From: an uncultured Eubacteriales bacterium
Lineage (GTDB): Bacteria > Bacillota > Clostridia > Christensenellales > Aristaeellaceae
Length of the DNA stretch: 64,000 nt
NCBI GenBank assembly: GCA_900315315.1
Contig: OMYT01000006.1
Coordinates: 62,001 to 126,000, forward strand
Reading direction: 5' to 3'
Every line of letters starts with the position of its first letter. Positions within the stretch are counted from its first letter, which is position 1. The notes beneath the pieces were generated by a model. That model saw only the letters and a program-made list of their open reading frames with translations. It had not been told where the DNA came from and ran no database searches. Position numbers and translations under genes: made by a program. Below, piece after piece: positions 16,751 through 25,496 of this stretch.

Positions 16751-16861
16751 TTGCATAAAATCTTAACACAGAATCATATGGTTGCGTTATCCTGATATTG
16801 ACATAATATTGTAAACGCGTTTGTCTGATATCGACTTTTTTGTTTTTTGAGGTCGTAATAT

Positions 16862-16915
16862 TGAAAAAGTCGGTTAGTTTATGCTAATATATGAATGCGG
16901 TTAGGTTTGCCTAAT
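16862..16915 (+). promoter_or_regulatory. Tandem iron boxes and promoter of the AraC regulator
   Basis: TTGAAA and TAATAT with an 18-nt spacer form a promoter. The box GTTAGTTTATGCTAAT (16873-16888) fills the spacer and -10, and a second box GTTAGGTTTGCCTAAT (16900-16915) follows. Both end in T rather than C, so they are slightly degenerate. Two sites suggest tight iron control of the downstream regulator. Confidence 0.65.
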
Positions 16916-16948
16916 GTTAATTCAGCATCCCGCAGGAGGAAATCCGTT

Positions 16949-17371
16949 ATGAAGCAAAGGCAGATGAATCCGGAAACCATATCAGAAACCGGGAAAAAGA
17001 AAACCGGCGGAGAAATCCTGACGCAGGCGGTTTCAGATTATATTGAAGCGCATTCCAGAGAGAAATTCTCCCTGCAAAAGATGGCAGACGATCTTTATGT
17101 AAACGGGTGTTATCTCCTGCGGGCTTTCAAAAAGCATACCGGATATACACCGCTGGCTTACCATAACCATGTCCGCTGTATGGAAGCCAAGGATTTACTG
17201 GCTCATACCGATAAAGGAATCTCCGAAATCGGAGAAATCGTCGGGTTTGTTTCCTCCGCCCATTTCTCCCATGTATTCAAAAAGTCGGAAGGCTGCACGC
17301 CTTCCGACTATAGAATGAACCACCGGACTTATTGGGAAAAGAAAGAGAACTGTGAAGAAGATGTGTCGTGA
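16949..17371 (+). CDS. AraC-family HTH regulator, DNA-binding domain only
   Basis: 140-residue AraC/XylS regulator made almost only of the double helix-turn-helix (residues about 25-130: FSLQKMADDLYVNGCYLLRA and GISEIGEIVGFVSSAHFSH, then FKKSEGCTPSDYR). It lacks the usual ligand-binding N-terminal domain. Start at 16949 with CAGGAGG upstream; the longer frame to 16895 runs through the iron box. It is transcribed divergently from the FTR1 operon and is itself preceded by two iron boxes, so a secondary iron-responsive activator is likely. The ZIP gene follows by 28 bp. Confidence 0.88.
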   Translation: MKQRQMNPETISETGKKKTGGEILTQAVSDYIEAHSREKFSLQKMADDLYVNGCYLLRAFKKHTGYTPLAYHNHVRCMEAKDLLAHTDKGISEIGEIVGFVSSAHFSHVFKKSEGCTPSDYRMNHRTYWEKKENCEEDVS

Positions 17372-17399
17372 CTGCGCGTAATACTCTGAGGCAGAAAAG

Positions 17400-18179
17400 A
17401 TGAATATTCAAACCATAGAAGGAATCCTGATCCCGTTCCTGGGCACCACCCTGGGAGCCGCGATGGTTTTTCTCCTTAAAAATCAGATTTCCGTCACCGT
17501 ACAGAAAGCGCTCACCGGTTTTGCCGCGGGCGTAATGGTTGCTGCTTCCTTTTGGAGTCTGCTGCAACCCGCGCTGGACAGCAGCGCGCATATGGGATCT
17601 CTGGCGTTTCTTCCCGCCGCCATCGGATTCCTGATCGGCATCGGCTTTCTGCTGGGGCTGGATGTGCTCACACCCCATATGCATATGGATAAACAGAACG
17701 AAGGTCCGCAAAGCGGCTTCAAACACACGACCAAGCTGATCCTTGCCGTGACGTTACATAATATCCCCGAGGGTATGGCGGTCGGCGTAGTCTATGCCGG
17801 TTTACTAGCCGGAGCATCCGGAATCACAGCAGCCGGAGCACTTACCCTGGCGCTGGGGATCGCCATTCAGAATTTCCCCGAAGGCGCGATTGTTTCCATG
17901 CCCCTGCTGGCGGAAGGTATGCCGAAGCGAAGGACCTTCCTGATGGGTGTTCTTTCCGGTGCGGTCGAACCCATCGCCGCAGCGATCACAATCCTGGCCG
18001 CAGGTCTTGTCACCCCCGTGATGCCCTATTTCCTGGCTTTCGCTGCCGGCGCCATGATGTATGTCGTTGTGGAGGAACTGATTCCCGAAATGTCGGAAGG
18101 AAAACATTCAAACATCGGTACCATCGCTTTCTCCCTGGGTTTTGTCCTCATGATGATCCTGGATGTCGCCCTGGGATAA
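17400..18179 (+). CDS. ZIP-family divalent metal importer
   Basis: 259-residue ZIP transporter, eight helices. It carries the two signature metal sites LHNIPEGMAVG and IQNFPEGAIVS in TM4 and TM5, and an HMHMDK histidine loop between TM3 and TM4. This is the ZupT-like class, importing Zn, Fe or Mn. It follows the iron-boxed AraC gene by 28 bp and is probably co-transcribed with it, pointing to ferrous iron as a substrate, although the family is broad. Confidence 0.92.
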   Translation: MNIQTIEGILIPFLGTTLGAAMVFLLKNQISVTVQKALTGFAAGVMVAASFWSLLQPALDSSAHMGSLAFLPAAIGFLIGIGFLLGLDVLTPHMHMDKQNEGPQSGFKHTTKLILAVTLHNIPEGMAVGVVYAGLLAGASGITAAGALTLALGIAIQNFPEGAIVSMPLLAEGMPKRRTFLMGVLSGAVEPIAAAITILAAGLVTPVMPYFLAFAAGAMMYVVVEELIPEMSEGKHSNIGTIAFSLGFVLMMILDVALG

Positions 18180-18200
18180 ATGGATGTCAGGTCATCGAGA

Positions 18201-18665
18201 TCAAGATGCGGATGAACCGTTCATCTGTTTTTCCTGATACCGGGCAAGATCCGTACTGATTTTCTCCGCTTCCTTCCTGTCAATATGATACTGAATAATA
18301 TGCGACAGAACAAAGACAGCAAAAATGCCCAATGCGAGTGCAGGAAGAATCCAGCTTTTTTCTGTAGGAATTGTATCTGAGTTCAGGGCGATCAGGATAA
18401 TCGCTCCTTCGATCAGCAGCAGGCTGATGATTTTTCGGATGACCAGACTCCGGACGCTGAGTTCCTTGTCTGACCACGTTATCATCGTCGCCGCTGTGCC
18501 GATCAGCGCATAGATAAGGGGAGAAAAAAAGGCTTCATAACTGAAAACGCGGTCCCGGTCCAGCAGGTATCCCAGAACCATCATCAGGATGGTGATCAGC
18601 GTGACCAGCAGCGTATACAGGCGTAGCGCCCGGATCAGCAGTTCTTTCCGTTTCTCTTTGGTCAT
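18201..18665 (-). CDS. DUF3021 membrane protein
   Basis: 154-residue protein with four helices, of the DUF3021 type that accompanies LytTR regulators in Bacillota. Its start overlaps the LytTR stop by 4 bp (18662-18665), so the pair is translationally coupled. In these pairs the membrane protein is thought to modulate the cognate LytTR factor; no enzyme motif is visible. Confidence 0.82.
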   Translation of the reverse strand: MTKEKRKELLIRALRLYTLLVTLITILMMVLGYLLDRDRVFSYEAFFSPLIYALIGTAATMITWSDKELSVRSLVIRKIISLLLIEGAIILIALNSDTIPTEKSWILPALALGIFAVFVLSHIIQYHIDRKEAEKISTDLARYQEKQMNGSSAS

Positions 18666-19111
18666 CCGGGTTCACCGCCTTTCAGAATCTGTTTCAGCTC
18701 CGGTACATATTTCCGGGAGATGATGACCTCCTCGCCGTTCTTCAGGACGGCTGAGAACCGGCCGTTCAGCGCAGGACGAACGGAAGTGATTTTCATCAGG
18801 TTGACAATCATGCTTTTGGAAATTCGAAGGAAACTTTTGTTCTTTAACAGGTCTTCCAGCTCATACAATTTCATCCGGATCTCGTAACTGTCTGAAGCGG
18901 TATACAGAAAGAGCCGTTCATCCACCGACTCAGCATAGAACAGGTCCACAACGGGAACTTCAATGCGTTTTCCATCCTGCGTGGCGCTGAGCTGTCCCTG
19001 CCGGGATTTGACAAAGGATATAATCTCCTGTATCTCATCCGTTATCCAATGGTATCGGATCTCCACCATTTCCGGTTCACTTTCCGGAATCTTCCTGATC
19101 TCCAGTTTCAT
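18662..19111 (-). CDS. LytTR-domain transcriptional regulator
   Basis: 149-residue DNA-binding protein with a LytTR domain at residues about 45-145 (LFYAESVDERLFLYT, SFLRISKSMIVNLMKI, ALNGRFSAVLKNGEEVIISR) and no receiver domain. It forms a pair with the overlapping DUF3021 gene. Targets unknown; autoregulation is common for such pairs. Confidence 0.88.
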   Translation of the reverse strand: MKLEIRKIPESEPEMVEIRYHWITDEIQEIISFVKSRQGQLSATQDGKRIEVPVVDLFYAESVDERLFLYTASDSYEIRMKLYELEDLLKNKSFLRISKSMIVNLMKITSVRPALNGRFSAVLKNGEEVIISRKYVPELKQILKGGEPG

Positions 19112-19192
19112 TTGCCTGCTCCTTTATACCGGCTGCTTTCCGCCGGGCCGCAGTCAGTATATCAGAGCAGGCACTTAACCGCAATGCGTTCA

Positions 19193-19927
19193 TTATCCTT
19201 CCAGATGTTTCCAGTTCCATACGGAATAACCGCCCAGCAGAACGGCACTGACTGCAATCATGATCACCATGGTGCGAATCGGACCGCCAAGGGCAATGTA
19301 CAGGGCTTCATCATTCGCGATGATAGAGAGGGCATTGAACACACCGTGAAAAACGATACATGGCACCAGACTCTTCCCTTTGTGGAAAAGGATGACCAGT
19401 GCAAACCCTACAAACACGGCAAAGATGATCTGGCCAATGGTTTCAAGGAGATTCTGCCCATTGATCAGATTCACAATATGCCCGATCCCGAAGGTGACTG
19501 AAGAAATAATGATCGCCCGGGTCAGATTTTCCTTTTCAATAGCCCTGAACAGGAAGCCGCGGAAGATAAGTTCCTCCAGGAACCCGACACACAGCATGCT
19601 GATCACAAAGAGGACGCTTTCCGTCGCGGAAAAGCGAAGGGCCGGGCTGAAAACCAGTTTATACAGGCACACCAACACCAGCGGGATAAAAAACCAGGCC
19701 TGAACAAGCCGGTAACGCGGCAGAAAAAGCCCGTACTTTTCCGTCAGGTTGTTGCGCCTGACCCACAGAAGCAGGGTAATACTCATCGCAATATGAAAGA
19801 TAGCCGAGACTAGCTTCGGGATACCGACGGTTTCACTCAGAGCTTCTGCCAGGCTTGTACCGATCACATAGATCGCAATCCATGTTAGAGAAAAGATCAG
19901 TTCATTTTTTTCATACAGTTTCTTCAT
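19193..19927 (-). CDS. CPBP-family intramembrane metalloprotease
   Basis: 244-residue membrane protein with about seven helices and the CPBP (Abi/Rce1) motifs EELIFRGFLFRAIE, FGIGHIVNL and a late FHGVFN histidine. Family members cleave or process prenylated or peptide substrates, and in some Bacillota confer bacteriocin immunity. Start at 19927 with GGAGGATG upstream; a longer frame to 20107 is not supported. Monocistronic. Confidence 0.9.
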   Translation of the reverse strand: MKKLYEKNELIFSLTWIAIYVIGTSLAEALSETVGIPKLVSAIFHIAMSITLLLWVRRNNLTEKYGLFLPRYRLVQAWFFIPLVLVCLYKLVFSPALRFSATESVLFVISMLCVGFLEELIFRGFLFRAIEKENLTRAIIISSVTFGIGHIVNLINGQNLLETIGQIIFAVFVGFALVILFHKGKSLVPCIVFHGVFNALSIIANDEALYIALGGPIRTMVIMIAVSAVLLGGYSVWNWKHLEG

Positions 19928-19995
19928 GGTACATCCTCCGTCCGTTTTGATCAGGACAAAGGATATACGACGGAACAGAAAAGCACAACGAATTG

Positions 19996-20481
19996 TCAGG
20001 TGAAATGCATTTTCTGCAGGTAAGATGCGATTGCCTGATCTTTCTCGGTCTGAGAACCCGGATCGTTCAGGATCATTGTGGCAGCGAAAGCATCCCCTCC
20101 CAGACAATCCAGCAGCTTTTTGAAGGCTTTTTCAGCGCCGGAACCGCCCTGGCAGGCAAAGGCTGCGATCTCCTTTCCCCTGAGAGCTTCCTTGTTTTCG
20201 GCTGCAAATGTCCTGATCGGCGGCGCGACATTGCTGGCCCAGACCGGGAAACCGATGACAATTCGGTCATACTGTTCCGGATTGAATGAATAAGGGATCA
20301 GTTTGGGCGTTTCAGCCATCACCGCACTTTTGCCGCCCCAGAGAAACTTTTTGAATCCTTTGTCCGGGAAAGCCTTCTCCGGTTTGATCTCAATCAGGTC
20401 CGCACCGGCCCCTTCCGCAACCTTTTTGGCAGCCGAAGCTGTGTTCCCGCTCATGGAATAATAAACAACCGCGGTTCTCAT
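19996..20481 (-). CDS. Flavodoxin-family protein
   Basis: 161-residue flavodoxin-like protein with the FMN phosphate loop YYSMSGNTASAA at the N terminus, a later FPVWASNVAPP loop and FACQGGSGA. Likely a low-potential electron carrier or flavin reductase that can replace ferredoxin under iron limitation. No iron box is seen upstream. Start at 20481 overlaps the HD-domain gene stop (ATGA), with AAGGAG further upstream. Confidence 0.88.
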   Translation of the reverse strand: MRTAVVYYSMSGNTASAAKKVAEGAGADLIEIKPEKAFPDKGFKKFLWGGKSAVMAETPKLIPYSFNPEQYDRIVIGFPVWASNVAPPIRTFAAENKEALRGKEIAAFACQGGSGAEKAFKKLLDCLGGDAFAATMILNDPGSQTEKDQAIASYLQKMHFT

Positions 20482-21056
20482 AAATCTTTGTTCTCCTTTT
20501 CCCATTCCTGCAAAAAGCTTTCCATAAACGCATGCCGGCTTTCAGCCATTTCCTTTGCTTTTTCCGTATGCATCATGGCTTTCAGTAAAAGCAGTTTTTC
20601 ATGAAAATGATCTATGGACGAATCCAGCGTCCTGCCATGCTTCCCGCCGTAAGCAAATGTCCGCGCAATGCCTATGGCTCCGATCGCATCCAACCTGTCC
20701 GCATCCTGAACGATTTTACCCTCAAGCGACTCAGGACACCTGTCCCTGTTTTTGCTGAATGACACGGAGTTGATCGCCGTGCAGATCTTTGCGATCGCTG
20801 TTTCATCTACGTTCTGTGAGTTCAGAAAAGCTCTGGCATTCGCGTTGTACGCCGTTGCAAACAGTTTGGAATCATCCGCGTCATGAAGCAGAGAAGCCAG
20901 AGCAACAATCAGCCTGTCACAATCAGGTTCGGAATCGGTAATCTCCATGGCTGTGCGATAAACCCGCATGGTGTGGTCAAAATCATGTCCGTCACTGTTT
21001 CCCTGAAACAGTGACCGGACATACTCCATCGCTTCTTTTACAATCATTTCCTGCAT
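20478..21056 (-). CDS. HD-domain phosphohydrolase
   Basis: 192-residue HD-superfamily protein with metal ligands in DGHDFDHTMRVYRT and LLHDADDSKL, and a late DADRLDAIGAIG segment (YedJ/YpgQ-like). Likely a nucleotide phosphohydrolase. Forms a two-gene unit with the flavodoxin (4-bp overlap). The ATG at 21056 starts MQEMIVKEAMEYV. Confidence 0.9.
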   Translation of the reverse strand: MQEMIVKEAMEYVRSLFQGNSDGHDFDHTMRVYRTAMEITDSEPDCDRLIVALASLLHDADDSKLFATAYNANARAFLNSQNVDETAIAKICTAINSVSFSKNRDRCPESLEGKIVQDADRLDAIGAIGIARTFAYGGKHGRTLDSSIDHFHEKLLLLKAMMHTEKAKEMAESRHAFMESFLQEWEKENKDL

Positions 21057-21235
21057 ACTTTCTCTCGCCCTTCATCGTGATATTGCAGTTGCTTTACGCG
21101 GCAAAGAAAGTATATCATGAAATTTTACTCTTCTGAAGATCGATTTGTGACTTTTTGTTTGAAATGCATCTGTCCGGTTTTTTACTCTCAGTTTTTCGAA
21201 TTCAGATCATCAGGTTCCATCTGTATACAGGAAGT

Positions 21236-21640
21236 TCACTTCTTTTTTGCCAGCAGGATCGTTCTGGCTTTCTCCTCCGTATCATCCGTTTCGTCATATC
21301 CGTCATACGGCGCATCCGGATCCGGAACACGCTTGTGAAGCCGTGAACAGAGCTGGTCCCGATGAGCAAACACAAAATCCAGATCATCAGACCATCCGGT
21401 ATGACCTGTGATCACCGCGATCTTCCGATTTCTGGCACGCAGATTTGATTCCAGTTTTTCAAGGCTTTGCACAGAAAGCTTATTACTTTCTGCCAGCATA
21501 GCGATAAAGCTGTATCCGCCGTCCGCACCGAACCAGATCGTATCGCCGGTGAACAGATACCGATCATCAATCAGGTAAACCATATGCCCCCAGGTATGGC
21601 CCGGAACAAGAATACATTCAACCTTGATCCCTTGGATTTT
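21236..21640 (-). pseudogene. Metallo-beta-lactamase-fold hydrolase, N-terminally truncated
   Basis: Only the C-terminal half of an MBL-fold hydrolase remains: ILVPGHTWGHMVYLID, LFTGDTIWFG with the metal aspartate, and a late ITGHTGW histidine. The first HxHxDH metal motif is missing. Upstream the reading frame becomes the reverse strand of an ABC ATPase Walker A region, so the gene is cut near 21625-21655. The first usable ATG is at 21583, inside the metal motif, so an active enzyme is unlikely. Confidence 0.75.
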
Positions 21641-22225
21641 GAACTGGAATGCGGTAAAATGATTGAGATTACCGGACGTTCAGGCAGCGGGAAAAGCACC
21701 CTGCTGAATATGCTGGCGGGAATGCTGACGCCCACATCCGGCAAGGTGCTGTTGGATGATACAGATCTCTACGCTTTGGATGAAAAGAGCCTGTCCAGAT
21801 TGCGGAATGAGAAGATTGGACTGATCCCGCAGGGTCACACTTCTCTTCTGAGCCTTACGGTGTTGGAAAACGTGATCCTTCCGGCAATTCTGTACCATAA
21901 GGACGCGCAACCAGAAGAGAGCGCGAAGGAACTGCTTGAGAAAGTGGGAATCGGCAACCTGGCGAATGCGAAACCCAACGAACTGTCCGGCGGTGAACTT
22001 CGGCGGATGGCTATTTCCCGTGCGATGCTGCTTCATCCGGGGATCCTGCTGGCAGATGAACCAACGGCAGGGCTGGATAATGAAAACACGCTGGCTGTGC
22101 TTTCGCTGCTCCGCATAGCAGCGGATGATGGAGCTGCTGTGCTGCTCGTTACCCATGAAAACGAAGCTGCACAGTATGCTGACCAGGTATATACAATGGA
22201 TGGCGGAAAGCTGGTTGAATTATGA
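21623..22225 (+). pseudogene. ABC transporter ATPase lacking its N terminus
   Basis: About 200 residues of an ATPase with Walker A GRSGSGKST, signature LSGGELRR, Walker B ILLADEPTAGLD and H-loop VTHENE, closely resembling the iron-locus ATPase at 6944 (shared LLDDTDLY and PQG segments). The first ~25 residues (A-loop and first strands) are missing; the coding sequence begins abruptly at LDPLDFELECGK next to the truncated MBL gene. An ATG at 21605 could still start translation without a ribosome site. Its stop overlaps the chromate transporter start, so residual translation may matter for coupling. Confidence 0.7.
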
Positions 22226-22791
22226 ACCTTCTGACGGATTTGTTCCTCTCCTTCGCCAGGATCGGCGCATTCACCTTCGGCGGCGGATATGCCATGCTGT
22301 CTCTTTTGGAGCATGAATGCGTGGAGAAAAAGCAATGGCTGACCGAAGATGAGATGGCAGAGGTGACAGTCATTGCCGAATCAACGCCAGGCCCGATCGC
22401 AATCAACTGCGCAACATACACCGGTCTGAAACTGGCGGGGATCAAAGGCGCTGTTTGTGCAACGCTGGGGATGGTGCTGCCTTCTTTTTTCGTACTGCTG
22501 ATCATTTCCGCATTTCTGAAGAACGTTCTGACAATACCGCTGGTAGCCAAGGCGCTTCGGGGAATCCGTGCGGCTGTTGTTGTCCTGATCCTTCGGGCAG
22601 GATATCAGATGTTCCGGAATATTCTGAAGAAGACGCCGGATAAAAAGAGTGCAATTGGTTTCTTCGCTTTCTTCCTGATCCTGACCCTCTGTTCACTTCT
22701 GCTGGCATGGCATATTCCCACAATCCTGATGATTCTGGCAGCAGGTATCATGGGCTATATCCTGTTTTCACGGAAGGGGGCTGCAAAATGA
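22222..22791 (+). CDS. Chromate transporter subunit (half-size ChrA)
   Basis: 189-residue CHR-family half transporter with the N-terminal signature ARIGAFTFGGGYAML, the ESTPGPIAINCATYTGLK motif and about five helices. Half-size ChrA proteins act as heterodimers of two adjacent genes, exporting chromate or similar oxyanions; the natural substrate in gut anaerobes is unclear. Overlaps the preceding ATPase remnant and the next gene by 4 bp each. Confidence 0.92.
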   Translation: MNLLTDLFLSFARIGAFTFGGGYAMLSLLEHECVEKKQWLTEDEMAEVTVIAESTPGPIAINCATYTGLKLAGIKGAVCATLGMVLPSFFVLLIISAFLKNVLTIPLVAKALRGIRAAVVVLILRAGYQMFRNILKKTPDKKSAIGFFAFFLILTLCSLLLAWHIPTILMILAAGIMGYILFSRKGAAK

Positions 22792-23342
22792 TAATATTGG
22801 AATTATTCCTGCAATTCCTGAAAATCGGAGCATTTGCCTTCGGCGGTGCATACGGGGCTATCCCGCTCATCCGGGAAACGGTGCTCTCCATGGGATGGAT
22901 GAATGAAGCCCAACTGATGAATCTTCTAGGGATCAGTGAATCGACGCCTGGACCTATCATGGTCAATGCAGCAACCATGACCGGGTTTGACCAGGCCGGT
23001 ATCCCGGGAGCTCTTGTCGCGACCCTTGGTGTTATTCTACCGTCTTTTCTGATTATGCTGATCATTCCTTATCTGCAGAAAAGATGGGCAGGACACAAGG
23101 TTATCCGCATGGCTATGCGGGGAATTAAGCCATGTCTGGCAGGAATCATTATTGCCACAGGAATCCATCTGTTTATTCAGATTGTTACATCTTCTGATCA
23201 GAAAACATTTGACTGGAAGATTCTGCTGATTACAGCAGTTTTGATTGCCGTATCTGTTCTGTTTCGAAAAAATAAACAGAAACCGATTTCACCTATTCTT
23301 TTGATTCTTCTCTCTGCGATCATTGGAATGTTGTTTCTCTAG
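22788..23342 (+). CDS. Chromate transporter subunit (half-size ChrA), partner
   Basis: 184-residue partner of the previous gene, with LKIGAFAFGGAYGAIP, ESTPGPIMVNAATMTGF and five to six helices. Start at 22788 (ATGA overlap with the previous stop) with AAGGGGG upstream; a longer frame to 22707 only shadows the neighbour. It completes the heterodimer and ends the plus-strand unit. Confidence 0.92.
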   Translation: MIILELFLQFLKIGAFAFGGAYGAIPLIRETVLSMGWMNEAQLMNLLGISESTPGPIMVNAATMTGFDQAGIPGALVATLGVILPSFLIMLIIPYLQKRWAGHKVIRMAMRGIKPCLAGIIIATGIHLFIQIVTSSDQKTFDWKILLITAVLIAVSVLFRKNKQKPISPILLILLSAIIGMLFL

Positions 23343-23395
23343 AAATCCATTAACATCCTTCCTCACGAAACTGGCGTAATAAGAATTGCTGCTCC

Positions 23396-24034
23396 TCAGT
23401 TTTTTGCAATTTTCTTATAGCCGCAGTCGCAAAAGGGGCCGCCGGAAGCCAGCGTATATTTCCGAACAAATCTGGAAGTTCCGCCGGCTTCACTCATTGT
23501 GTAATCCAAAAGGCACATGGCCGGAGTCAAATCATACAATCCCAATTCCTTCATCAAAGTGCATATGCCGCATTTTGTGAATCTTGCCTCGTATCCGCTG
23601 CCATCAGCATACGGAAGAAAAGTCATATTCCAGGAATAAGGGTTGCGATCCGCTGACCGCAATTCCGAAGTTGCTTTCATTCCGGCAACATCTTTCTCCG
23701 TGAACTTTCTTTTCCCGCTCATTCGGCAGAATTTCTTCATTGCACCGATCATCATAGAATCCCGGTAGTACTTCGTCGCGTCATCCACAGACGGTTTCTG
23801 CGGAAGACTCAGAAGAAATGCTGATAGCATAGCACAACTGACGATATTCATTTTAAACCGATCGCTTTTTTCGAATTCCGGCAGCATTCTGATAATCTCG
23901 CGATACCTTTTCTTCGCCTTTCCTGTAATAGATCTTGCTGTCTTGCAATCGTAATTCAAAACAGTCGTAAGGTTCTTCCTGAACGAACCTGCAAACAATA
24001 ACCACATACCGCTGGGCATTCCTGCGTACTTCAT
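23396..24034 (-). CDS. ATC-hydrolase-family protein (paralogue 1)
   Basis: 212-residue protein I place in the L-2-amino-thiazoline-4-carboxylate (ATC) hydrolase family (PF14196 type) from its C-terminal pattern: KCGICTLMKELG, then AMCLLDYTMSE, an arginine strand and GGPFCDCGY. The N-terminal 120 residues are helical. Characterised relatives open the thiazoline ring on the route to L-cysteine, but most members in Clostridia are uncharacterised. Start at 24034 overlaps the preceding paralogue (ATGA). It ends the island on this side and depends on the promoters at 24.8 and 26.3 kb. Confidence 0.7.
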   Translation of the reverse strand: MKYAGMPSGMWLLFAGSFRKNLTTVLNYDCKTARSITGKAKKRYREIIRMLPEFEKSDRFKMNIVSCAMLSAFLLSLPQKPSVDDATKYYRDSMMIGAMKKFCRMSGKRKFTEKDVAGMKATSELRSADRNPYSWNMTFLPYADGSGYEARFTKCGICTLMKELGLYDLTPAMCLLDYTMSEAGGTSRFVRKYTLASGGPFCDCGYKKIAKN

Positions 24035-24741
24035 GCTGTCTCCTTTTGCTTCTTCTTTCTGCTCACAAGAAATCCGCCGTCATCCTTCACCACTTCATAT
24101 TCCTTTGCCAGCGGATTATCCTTCCCGACAACCAGATAATCACAGACATCACTGTTTCCACATGTACCGCAACGGATCAGCTGTCCATGGATTTCCGAAA
24201 TTCCAAAGAAGTCACTGTTGCACAGAAGCGGCAGAATATGCTGCATATTATGCTTCTTAGCAAACTCAGCATTCGGGCACTGAGTAAACTGATATCTTGC
24301 AGCATGATGTTCCTTATCATACGGCTCGTTTACATTAATAAATCCGTCCGGCCAGGTTTCAGCATCTTTTCTGTCACGCCTTCCGACCTTTTGGAACACC
24401 TTGTCAATCAGCCACATATTTGAGGCACGGTTCAGATTGAAGAATTTTCCCAGCTTTGTAAATTGCCCCATGAAGAGATTTTGCACAAACCCTTCAAGTT
24501 CCGAAATGGGAGGTTGATCAGGCAATGCGGGATATAATGCAAAAATCAGCATCCCGCCGTAGACAGCCTGAGCATGTCCGTTTTTTCTGCCAATGTCTGG
24601 CAGATCGTTCAGATTTTCTGCATAATTCTCTTCAACCTGCTTCCAAATCGCTATAGCAGATTCCACCCCGTATCGGTCCTTCAGCCAATCCTTTACCGGC
24701 TGACAATATGGAAGCTCATTGATCAGTATATGATCTGCCAT
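24031..24741 (-). CDS. ATC-hydrolase-family protein (paralogue 2)
   Basis: 236-residue ATC-hydrolase-like protein. The C-terminal motif reads QCPNAEFAKKHN, LLCNSDFFGISE, then CGTCGNSDVCDYLVVG. The N terminus (MADHILINELPYCQPVKDWL) differs from its neighbours. Start at 24741 with GAGGTGG close upstream; an in-frame ATG at 24753 is the alternative. Preceded by an iron box at 24791 just downstream of a TATAAT, so it heads a two-gene transcript with paralogue 1. Confidence 0.7.
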   Translation of the reverse strand: MADHILINELPYCQPVKDWLKDRYGVESAIAIWKQVEENYAENLNDLPDIGRKNGHAQAVYGGMLIFALYPALPDQPPISELEGFVQNLFMGQFTKLGKFFNLNRASNMWLIDKVFQKVGRRDRKDAETWPDGFINVNEPYDKEHHAARYQFTQCPNAEFAKKHNMQHILPLLCNSDFFGISEIHGQLIRCGTCGNSDVCDYLVVGKDNPLAKEYEVVKDDGGFLVSRKKKQKETA

Positions 24742-24790
24742 TCTCCACCTCATACCAATATAATCAGGATAGCACCTCTCCCTCTTCGAT

Positions 24791-24824
24791 GTTAGAGAAT
24801 CCTAACCTTAACAAATATATTATA
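24791..24824 (-). promoter_or_regulatory. Iron box and -10 upstream of ATC-hydrolase pair
   Basis: GTTAG-AGAATC-CTAAC (24791-24806) lies 12 nt downstream of a perfect minus-strand TATAAT (24819-24824), at the expected transcription start. It implies iron-dependent repression of the two genes at 24741-23396. Confidence 0.78.
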
Positions 24825-24890
24825 TTCTTTATTAGGAAAAAGCAAGAGATTAGAAGATTTACCATGTCAAATAACAGATTTTTTATCTGA

Positions 24891-25496
24891 TTACACCTTC
24901 TTCAGATAGAAATCACAGCGCTCTGCGCCTTTGCCAAGCGTTCCCGTACGCTCAAACTTCAGGTGCGGCAGATCTCCATAGACACGTTCGTCATTCTCAC
25001 AATAGATTCTTGTCAGTTCAGAACAGCCAAGCTCTGTGAAGTACCGACAATACGGGCAGGAATTGACATCCATTCGGTATTCGCCTTTTTTCTTCGGGTA
25101 GAATGTATTCTTAAAGCCGTTATTCGGTCCAAAAATCTTCTTTGTCAACGGATTCCACATTTTTATAAACAGGTTGGGCATTCCCGGGATCTTCATCAGC
25201 TTTTTCAGTTTCTTCGCGATCCCCTCACAATTCCTGATTGCACCGCCTTCAACTACAGCAAAGGCCTCCTTCTCTCCGAGTTCTTCTTTTAAAGTCAGAT
25301 AAATCGCGGCGGATGGAAAGATCTTGTTGGTATGAGGCAGGACGCCGTCAGGGAGTGTGCCATAATGTTTCATGATTTCATCCAGCTTCTCTGTGGCCTT
25401 CTTCCAAAGCTTATCGCTGTTGGAAGTCCGTTTATCCAGTTCCGTCTTAAAAACTGTTCTTTTTGCCATGATCTGTTCCGCTGTTTTCATCATCAC
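24891..25496 (-). CDS. ATC-hydrolase-family protein (paralogue 3)
   Basis: 201-residue ATC-hydrolase-like protein with the family's C-terminal layout: CPYCRYFTELGC, RIYCENDERVYGDLPHLKF, then the arginine strand ERTGTLGKGAERCDFYL. The N terminus is an amphipathic helix bundle. Start at 25496 overlaps the alpha/beta hydrolase stop by 4 bp, so both are translated together from the promoter at 26.3 kb. Confidence 0.78.
   Translation of the reverse strand: MMMKTAEQIMAKRTVFKTELDKRTSNSDKLWKKATEKLDEIMKHYGTLPDGVLPHTNKIFPSAAIYLTLKEELGEKEAFAVVEGGAIRNCEGIAKKLKKLMKIPGMPNLFIKMWNPLTKKIFGPNNGFKNTFYPKKKGEYRMDVNSCPYCRYFTELGCSELTRIYCENDERVYGDLPHLKFERTGTLGKGAERCDFYLKKV

Noticed and set aside
21117-21235. Short plus-strand frames after the HD-domain gene
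   Set aside because: No ribosome site or family resemblance; AT-rich spacer plus the tail of the truncated MBL gene.
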